A stretch of 15,000 nucleotides of DNA from Chromera velia (Eukaryota; Sar; Chromeraceae): positions 1-15,000 of the forward strand of contig JAHBMJ010001406.1 of the NCBI GenBank assembly GCA_018398765.1, in the 5' to 3' direction. Of this stretch, positions 9,601-15,000 are shown piece by piece (within the stretch, counting starts at the first letter, position 1; each line of letters starts with the position of its first letter). A model generated the notes under the pieces. That model saw only the letters and a list, made by a program, of their open reading frames with translations, was not told the DNA's origin and searched no databases. Position numbers and translations under genes: made by a program.

Positions 9601-9807
9601 GTACCAAAAAAAACTGCTAGTATACTGTCAGCTAACTTCATTGAAGTTTCATCTATAAGACTAATGATTTGATCGTGCACAAGAGCTTGTCGTGAGAAGT
9701 CTTCGAGTGGAAAACGTACAGTGTCACCACGGAAAACACTTTACTACTTTCATGATCGGTTTTTTGCCGTCTCCTTTCTTAATTCCTCCTCTCGCTCTTC
9801 CAACAAA

Positions 9808-10418
9808 ATGCTGCGAATGCCTGAGGCCCCCACACAGCAAGAAGAGGAGGAGCAGAAACATGATCAGGAGGCGGAAGTCTCAAGAGGGCTGGAGGCCCTC
9901 AAGAAGTCTATGGAAACTCCCAAACACCAGAGGTACACGGTCTGTTTAAAGAAAGCGACCTAAAGCACCCAGAGTAGAAAGCTGTCTTCAGTGTCTTATA
10001 TTTCTGCATTTCTGGATGCAGGTACGTGATGTCGTTCAAGAAGCCCGACATGGCTTACGGGGTCCCCCGCTTCATTATCGACGGCGACCCCAACGATCCC
10101 CAAATGATTATGGTGAACGCCACCCAGATCCACACACACTTAGAGGAGTACTTGAAGACCCTGCACGTGCAGACCTCCACTCCCCTGATCACTTATGAAT
10201 CCTTCGGGTTTGTGGGTGGAGACGACATATACTACATGGAGTTTGCCTCCAACCTGACCGCCATGAACGCCTACTTCCAATTGATGATCAGTCCCCCTTG
10301 GTGTTTCAGGGGAGAGAGGGTCGAGTTTGAATTGAAAAAACTCAACAGTCTAGTCAGCCAGCCAGCCGACCAGCCAGTCAGTAAGTTCTTCAGTCAGTTC
10401 TTCAGACAGTCAGTCTGA
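9808..10418 (+). CDS. Unknown protein, at least two exons
   Basis: I do not recognise this family. Exon 1 (9808-9932) starts at an ATG preceded by caacaaa and encodes 41 codons rich in Glu, Gln and Lys (QQEEEEQKHDQEAE). An 89-bp intron (AG|GTACAC to GATGCAG) joins it in phase 2 to exon 2 at 10022, opening RYVMSFKKPDMAYGVPRF. Exon 2 has regular, GC-rich coding character through LITYESFGFVGGDDIYYMEF to about 10345. It shows no signal peptide or membrane helix and is presumably soluble. Its end is uncertain: either the TGA at 10416-10418, inside a minisatellite, or a splice at the strong donor A|GTAAGT (10381). In the latter case a phase-matched exon at 10842-10927 (after ttctgtag) is possible but sits in AT-rich sequence. 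Confidence 0.6.
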
Positions 10419-10473
10419 CAGTCAGTCAGGCAGGCACTCAGTCAGTTCTTCAGTCAGTTCTTCAGTCAGTTCC
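10353..10473 (+). repeat. Minisatellite of cagtcagttctt-type units
   Basis: It begins with agccagccgaccagcc and passes into repeated CAGTCAGTTCTT units, interrupted near 10410-10440 by gacagtcagtctgacagtcag. It overlaps the apparent 3' end of the unknown gene's exon 2, so the final codons there may be repeat rather than conserved protein. Confidence 0.85.
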
Positions 10474-11139
10474 GCGGGCACCCCACTTGGAAAGATCAAC
10501 GGCATTTTTAAGAAAAATAAAAGATGAAAAATGAAAGATTTGAAGCACTTTTGTAAAAAAAGAAAAACTGATAATCAACACTAGAAAGAATGACTAAACA
10601 GGCATAAAAAAAAAATTTCTGCCTGTGGCGTACTTACAATCACCTCAAAACTGATTGTTAGCTCTGGAAAAAATGAACAAAATGCAAAAGTTTGACATAT
10701 TGATCTCGAAGTCATATTAACTTACACACTAACAATATGTTTATCTTATATTATCTTTAATATCCTAAAATTAAAAGCAAAATTAAAATTTTTAACTTTA
10801 ATTAAACGATCGAAGGTCTTTTTTCTCACTTTATTCTGTAGTGCAGAGACTGGCGGAGGCTGGGTTATCAAGTACCATCAAATATACTTACAACCTTTAT
10901 AAAAAAAAGTATCTCTGCGGTGGTTAAATTCCTTCCAGCAAGAGGGACAGGAGCAGAAAGATCTCCAAAAGGCCACTGTTGTGGTTCAAAAAAAATGAAG
11001 CATGGTTTAAACAGAAACTTGTTTGTATTGTCTGGCCAATCATGGTTTTATTTGAAACCATCATACTCTCCATATGCCTTGATCTTCAATTTTTTTCAAC
11101 AAAGTCATGCAATTAAACACCTGTAAAAAACGCAAATCC
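10474..11139. other. AT-rich spacer, no supported gene
   Basis: Very AT-rich with A- and T-runs. The only feature worth recording is the possible terminal exon of the upstream gene at 10842-10927, which I hold at low confidence. No RNA gene was recognised. Confidence 0.5.
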
Positions 11140-11186
11140 AGCCTTTCGGGGCCGGGTTTTTAGCGAAAGACTAGCGTGCATGTATA

Positions 11187-11294
11187 CATGGGCTGGGGTA
11201 TTTTTGTTTTGTAAGTGCCCCCCGCTTCGCTTTCCGGGGCCATGGGCTGGGGTATTTTTGTTTTGTAAGTGCCCCCCGCTTCGCTTTCCGGGGC
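11187..11294. repeat. Perfect 54-bp tandem duplication
   Basis: Two identical 54-base units starting CATGGGCTGGGGTATTTTTG and ending CGCTTTCCGGGGC lie at 11187-11240 and 11241-11294, followed by CATGCT. A related fragment (ctttcggggccgggttttt) lies just upstream near 11142-11161, suggesting an older repeat. The length is a multiple of three, so both strands show repeated 18-residue readings; I regard these as chance. Confidence 0.95.
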
Positions 11295-11295
11295 C

Positions 11296-11333
11296 ATGCT
11301 TCGCGCGCGCATCGCGCGCGCATGCATGCATTC
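11296..11333. promoter_or_regulatory. CpG-rich GCATGCATGCA block upstream of GET4
   Basis: Two CGCGCGCGCAT units are followed by GCATGCATGCA at 11320-11330, about 470 bases before the GET4 ATG. It resembles the block upstream of the ChaN-like gene, including CG alternation beside GCATGCATGC. A promoter role is inference. Confidence 0.35.
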
Positions 11334-11339
11334 CCCGCC

Positions 11340-11796
11340 AACGCAAGGAGAATCATGCAAGGAGACGGCAGCATCATTGCACACAGGATTCAAGGACCAG
11401 AGAGACATTAAAGAGATTCAAAGACTCACGAGGAGGAGCGTCGGACGACATGAAGTGCATGGTCAGTGCATGTCCTAGACTGGCTCACAAACCAGGCTGT
11501 CACAAAAATAGGTACGTGGAAATGCGGAAAGACGGAGGGAACGGAAGCTGGGTCGTCAGGTACATACTTCACCTACAGGATCGAGCTTCACACTGAAATC
11601 TTTAATTGTGCCCAAGGTTCTACTGAAGTAATTCAGACATCCGTGCCAGAGATAAAAAGTCGACGCGTGCACAAGAGATCCAAGCTCTTTCATTCTGCCT
11701 GAGGCTGAGCTTCCTCTCTGCAAAATAGACGGAAGCCCCGGCGCCTCAGTACCGTCTATATACGTGTCCAAATCTCCACTCCCTCGCATTCCAAAG
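11340..11796. other. Upstream region of GET4, no gene recognised
   Basis: Mixed-composition sequence. Open frames on both strands are short and lack family signatures. It probably contains the GET4 5' untranslated region and possibly a non-coding first exon. Confidence 0.45.
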
Positions 11797-14389
11797 ATGA
11801 CGACCAGATTGCATAGGTCAATTGAAAAGAAATTGGAAGAGAACCAGCCGTACGATGCCAGCCAGATGGTCAAGACGCTCTACGCGAGAGCGTGCAACAA
11901 GGGGAGCTTCCACGAGGCTGCCGACATGGCCTTCGACTTTGCTTTGAAATTTGCCCAGAAGGAACTGTACACCATCGCAGCGGATTTTGGCATGATGATG
12001 GTACAGGCTTGGGAGAACGCGTGTACCTCCAACGCGTCGGTGGGAGAGATAGAGATGGATGGATCTTCAGCACAGAGTGTACAGAGCAGCAGGGCAGCCT
12101 TCTTCTCCCACGAGGACAGACGGCAAAAGATTCAGACAGTCCTCTCCGCCTGCCCTCCCAAGAGCTCAAAGGACAAATTCAAATTCGTCGAAAGGGCAGT
12201 GAAGAACAGCATCTCCGATGAGGTGCCAGATGGAGACCCAGGACTTCATAAACTGGTGGGTGGGGGGGGTTGCATAGATGAAATCTTTTTCACGTCCTAC
12301 CCTTTGGTCTCCTGCCATCTCTTCCCGTCTCCACTCTTTCCGTGAATTGGCGGAGCCCTATTTGTGTGTCGAAGCGTCTCCTTCTCTCGTCTTCGCTCTT
12401 AGTCTGTCTTGTCTGCGCCTTGGCTTTTCTTTTCTTTGCACTCCTCTCGCTTTGTTTTCTCTTTTGAAATCTTCTTGCCTCGTTTCGTTTCATCTTCATC
12501 CGTCTCAAATCTTTCCGTTTTCGCGTCTCTTCCCACCTCTTTCCTCTGCCTTTCTGCTCTGCTGTCAACTTGGATTATCTTTCCTCGTCTTCTCTCTGTG
12601 GATGAAGGCTGTCTCCTCACCTCCAGGATTCTCTCTTGCATGTTCGTTTGGAGTCGGTGTGGTTTCTTCCGCTTCCATCTCTTCCTGTTTTGCCCTCTTG
12701 TCTGGTCTCTCTCACCTCGTTCCCTCTCTTCTCCTCTCTGTTTGTCGTCTGCTCTCTGTGTTTTTTGCTCTACCCGCCGCTTCTCGTGTTTTTCCTTCTT
12801 GTCTGGGTCTTCTCCTCTGCTCCCGTCTCGTGCGCGTCAGTCAAAGTCCATTGTTCCGTTCTTTCCCTTCAATGTGTCGGTCCATCCGTCCGGCCCTCCA
12901 TATGGTGTCTTCGTAGGGCTCTCTGGCATGGGGATCTTTTTCTCCCTCCGTCCCTTCGCACGGCTGCCTGCCTGCCTGCCAGAAATCAAGGAGCTTTGCG
13001 CGAATTCACCATTTTCCCTTTCTACGTGTTCCTTTCTCTCCTGTCCCTTACCCCTTCCACATCAGCCCCCCCTTTTCTTCTGTCTGTTTCTCGCCCTTCT
13101 ACCATTCTTTTGCCTTCTCTCTGCCGTCTCTTTTTGGCCTTTCCGGCCTCCCATAGAATCTGTTGTTCGTTTTCTCTCTGCATCTGCGTCGTTTCTGTCC
13201 CTCACTTTCCCTCCTCCTCACATCATCTCTATTGCTCTCTTCCTCCCTCCCTCTCTCTCTCTTCTCTCTACCCCGTAGACCCCCTTTCCCTCCACCCCCG
13301 CTTGTTTGTTGGATTGTCTTTTTCTGCTGCGTCTTTGTCTAGTAGTCTTTCTCCGCCTCCCCTCCGTTCGCCTTTTGGCGACTCCTCTGGCCACTGCATA
13401 CGTTCATCCATGCGCCCTCCTCCCCTCCTTCAGGCAGGTATCGCTCGGACGTTTGCCCTCTGCCTTATTGCAGAAAAAAGAGATTACGTACAGCGACACG
13501 ATGGAAACCATGCAATTCCATTCGTACATGTGCGTGGCTTCAGTCACCTCTGTCTGGCAGCGTCTCCCCCTTTTTTCTTTCTTTCCGACCGAGCACGCAG
13601 AAAGAAAGAAAAAACGGCAGATGCCTTTCCTACTTCCGTTCATCCTCCAAGAGCCCCCCCCGTCTCTGCATGTGCAGGCAGGGGAGGCCTACCTGTCCGT
13701 GCATTTTCTTTCTGTATGTATTTCTTTTTCTGTATGTGATTCTGTATGAAAGAAAATGCATGCTCCGTCTCTGCATGTGCAGGCAGGGGAGGCCTACCTG
13801 TCCGTGCATTTTCTTTCTGTATGTATTTATTTTTCTCTATATATTAATATATGATTCTGTATGAAAGAAAATGCATGCTCCGTCTCTGCATGTGCAGGCA
13901 GGGGAGGCCTACCTGTCCGAGGAGGAATACGGCAAGGCCCAGCTCCACCTGGTCTTCTGCGGGGACGTCCAGCTGCTCCTCGCTCTGCTGGCTGCATGGA
14001 AGGCCAAGTGCTACGCATCAGAGAGGGACCTTCTGGTCCTCCGTCTCGTGCTCGTGCTGCTTAGCATGAAGGACGTCGCCACTGCAGACGCGCTGGTGAG
14101 GGAGTACGCGGATCTGGATGCGCCCTTCGTGGATCCCCCACTGCAGTTCGCCTATCTACTCGTGGAGGCCTGCAAGCAGCAGCAGGTCGGATTCTACAAG
14201 CACATCAAAACGAAGTACACACTCGTCCTCAGAAGGGATCCGGCGTTCTCTGAGTGTCTGGCGGTGATTGAGGCTGTGTGTCTGGGGATGGAGGAACAGA
14301 GGGGGGCAGGGGGGGGTCTGGGGAATCTGATGGGAATGGTGTCAAACCTGATGAGGAACTTGAACGAGACGGCAGAGGAGGACCCCTGA
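11797..14389 (+). CDS. GET4: GET4, tail-anchored protein targeting factor (two exons)
   Basis: Exon 1 (11797-12255, 153 codons) and exon 2 (13898-14389) join in phase 0 to give 316 residues, close to the 327 of human GET4. Exon 1 opens MTTRLHRSIEKKLEENQPYD and carries Get4 features: DASQMVKTLYARACNKGSFH, AADFGMMMVQAWE, KFKFVERAVK and DPGLHKL. Exon 2 continues AGEAYLSEEEYGKAQLHLVF, which aligns without gaps to the helix after LHQL in animal GET4. It then has FVDPPLQFAYLLVEACKQQ, LVLRRDPAFSECL and a GGGLGNLMGMVSNLMRNL tail matching the family's C-terminus. In the known pathway, Get4 is an alpha-solenoid that, with Get5, bridges Sgt2 to the Get3 ATPase in the cytosol for delivery of tail-anchored proteins to the ER. 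The ATG at 11797 was chosen because the frame upstream starts only at GTG. The exon 2 acceptor occurs in three identical copies. Confidence 0.9.
13700..13764 (+). mobile_element. 65-bp inverted-repeat element, introner/MITE-like (copy B1)
   Basis: It begins TGCATTTTCTTTC (13700-13712), and the reverse complement GAAAGAAAATGCA lies at 13748-13760, followed by tgct. The interior is T-rich with two CTGTATG repeats. It separates exact copies 1 and 2 of the GET4 exon 2 boundary. Its terminal repeat matches that of the element in the ChaN-like gene. Confidence 0.6.
13805..13879 (+). mobile_element. 75-bp inverted-repeat element, introner/MITE-like (copy B2)
   Basis: It has the same ends as copy B1 (TGCATTTTCTTTC at 13805-13817; GAAAGAAAATGCA at 13863-13875). 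The interior is 10 bases longer, containing ctatatattaatatatg. It lies between boundary copies 2 and 3. B1 and B2 may reflect one insertion followed by tandem duplication of the element plus boundary (units of 105 and 115 bases). Confidence 0.6.
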
Positions 14390-15000
14390 GCATCCATCAA
14401 AAAAACACATACGCTTTGATGCATTCATTGTGTGCGAATCCAGCCGGCTCTCATTTCGTGCCACGGAAGCCTCTAGAGATTCGTAGTAGAGAAGCCGAAA
14501 GGGAAGCGCGATAGTTTTCTGACTGAGAAAGTTGAATCGAGTAGAAATACCCTCGTTATAAGTAAACCATAACTTACAAACAAGTAATATACAACGCAAT
14601 ACATAATGCCACACCGGCCAGAGTAGTGATGTCGGTACTCAGGCTGATAACTGTGTAAGTTATAAGTTTCAATATCACTTTTAAAATGTATAAGTCACTG
14701 CATGGCAGGTTCAATTAATAGTTTGTAATTCAAGTTTTACTTTATATTTTTTTATAGATCACAAAATTACTGGCTTGAAGTTAGGTTTAGAGTAGGGAAA
14801 AAGGTAGGTTATGAGATTAGGTTATAGGTTATTGGCCCTCCAGTTATGATAACCGGTCATAACCGGCGGTTAACCGGGTTAACCGGTAAGAGCTTATAAA
14901 AACGACATTATACTATGATTATAGCTAGAAACAACTTCAAACAAACAAACTTGAAAAATTACTGAAAATATAATGAAATTAACGGTTGTAAAACTTTGTT
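14390..15000. other. AT-rich region downstream of GET4, no gene seen
   Basis: After the GET4 stop, the first ~130 bases are mixed and the rest is AT-rich with many stops in all frames. It holds repeated ggttat motifs (about 14800-14832) and a cluster of AACCGG repeats. No coding or RNA gene could be supported. Confidence 0.6.
14843..14887. repeat. AACCGG motif cluster with small palindromes
   Basis: AACCGG occurs at 14851, 14861, 14872 and 14881. TAACCG-g-CGGTTA forms a perfect inverted repeat at 14860-14872. Three ggttat motifs just to the left are in the opposite orientation to the two ataaccgg motifs, so the region could fold back on itself. Confidence 0.6.

Larger units (their letters stand above)
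12256..13897 (+). other. Long pyrimidine-rich intron of GET4
   Basis: 1,642 bases from the donor CTG|GTGGGT to the acceptor GTGCAG|GCAGGG. It is dominated by tctctt/cctcc runs, which create long spurious open frames with Ser-, Leu-, Phe- and Pro-rich readings. It contains no repeated codon pattern or family motif. Its last ~240 bases hold two copies of a short inverted-repeat element and two extra copies of the acceptor and exon start. Confidence 0.85.
13660..13919 (+). repeat. Three identical 40-bp copies of the GET4 intron/exon 2 boundary
   Basis: Copies at 13660-13699, 13765-13804 and 13880-13919 are identical. Each holds ccgtctctgcatgtgcag| followed by the first 21 exon bases (AGEAYLS) and a G. 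Only the third runs on into the GET4 frame (EEEYGKAQ). The first two run into an inverted-repeat element starting TGCATTTT, so each 21-base piece is followed by GT at 13699 or 13804. Using the first acceptor without a further splice reaches a stop (TGA at 13746-13748) after 23 codons. Confidence 0.95.

Noticed and set aside
11113-11408. Minus-strand frames with a repeated 18-residue unit
   Set aside because: They are a by-product of the 54-bp tandem duplication (54 is a multiple of 3). No start context or homology.
12409-13739. Long plus-strand open frames of 289 and 367 codons
   Set aside because: They overlap each other in different frames inside the pyrimidine-rich GET4 intron, are Ser/Leu/Phe/Pro low-complexity, and contain no family motif. 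The flanking exons join in phase without them.
13660-13919. CRISPR-like pattern (three 40-bp repeats with 65-75 bp spacers)
   Set aside because: The 'spacers' are near-identical to each other, and the repeats are copies of a GET4 splice boundary in a eukaryotic gene.
14760-14840. Telomere-like ttagg/ttaggtt pieces
   Set aside because: They are degenerate and irregularly spaced, not a tandem array, in an internal AT-rich spacer.
1-15000. tRNA or rRNA genes
   Set aside because: I looked for T-loop-like GGTTCRA motifs; those found (for example near 3555 and 8303) lie in coding or repeat sequence without a matching acceptor stem.

Overview
The window reads as nuclear DNA of a photosynthetic, intron-rich eukaryote, probably an alga with a complex (secondary, red-type) plastid. 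The evidence is spliced genes with GT-AG introns, a plastid protein whose leader looks like a signal peptide followed by a transit peptide beginning with Phe, long pyrimidine-rich introns, dinucleotide microsatellites and AT-rich spacers. A chromerid alveolate such as Chromera velia is my best guess; a stramenopile alga is not excluded. The species call is inference only.

Layout: 1-290 is a CA/TG microsatellite. On the minus strand, 605-1114 is the last coding exon of a YlmG/YggT-family (plastid YGGT) membrane protein. Its upstream intron appears to be the stretch 1115 to about 2890, which is pyrimidine-rich on the minus strand and contains a large (CT/GA)n tract; a candidate leader exon lies at 2892-3071. 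A GC-rich block with GCATGCATGCATGC (about 3465-3545) separates it from a divergent plus-strand gene at 3854-8949. That gene has seven exons and encodes a ChaN-like (DUF399, Tiki/TraB clan) protein with an apparent three-part leader to the thylakoid lumen and a long coiled-coil C-terminal extension. An AT-rich spacer and a GC-rich palindromic block follow. Next is a small two-exon gene of unknown function (9808 to about 10380/10418), then a minisatellite, another AT-rich spacer and a perfect 54-bp tandem duplication. The last gene is GET4 (11797-14389, two exons, 316 aa), the tail-anchored-protein targeting factor. The right end (14390-15000) is AT-rich with clustered AACCGG motifs.

Most unusual signal: three short (65-75 bp) elements with the same terminal inverted repeat, TGCATTT(A/T)CTTTC...GAAAG(T/A)AAATG, sit at exon edges in two unrelated genes. 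One is at the 3' edge of ChaN exon 4 (5984-6050). Two are at the 5' edge of GET4 exon 2 (13700-13764 and 13805-13879). Each is flanked by direct duplication of the exon boundary it abuts (57 bp at ChaN, 40 bp in three copies at GET4). The duplicated pieces keep splice-site dinucleotides and are multiples of three (42 and 21 nt), so the insertions look like introner-type, intron-making or microexon-making elements.

The two plastid genes are divergent neighbours and may share a promoter region. GET4 and the unknown gene show no evident functional link to them.
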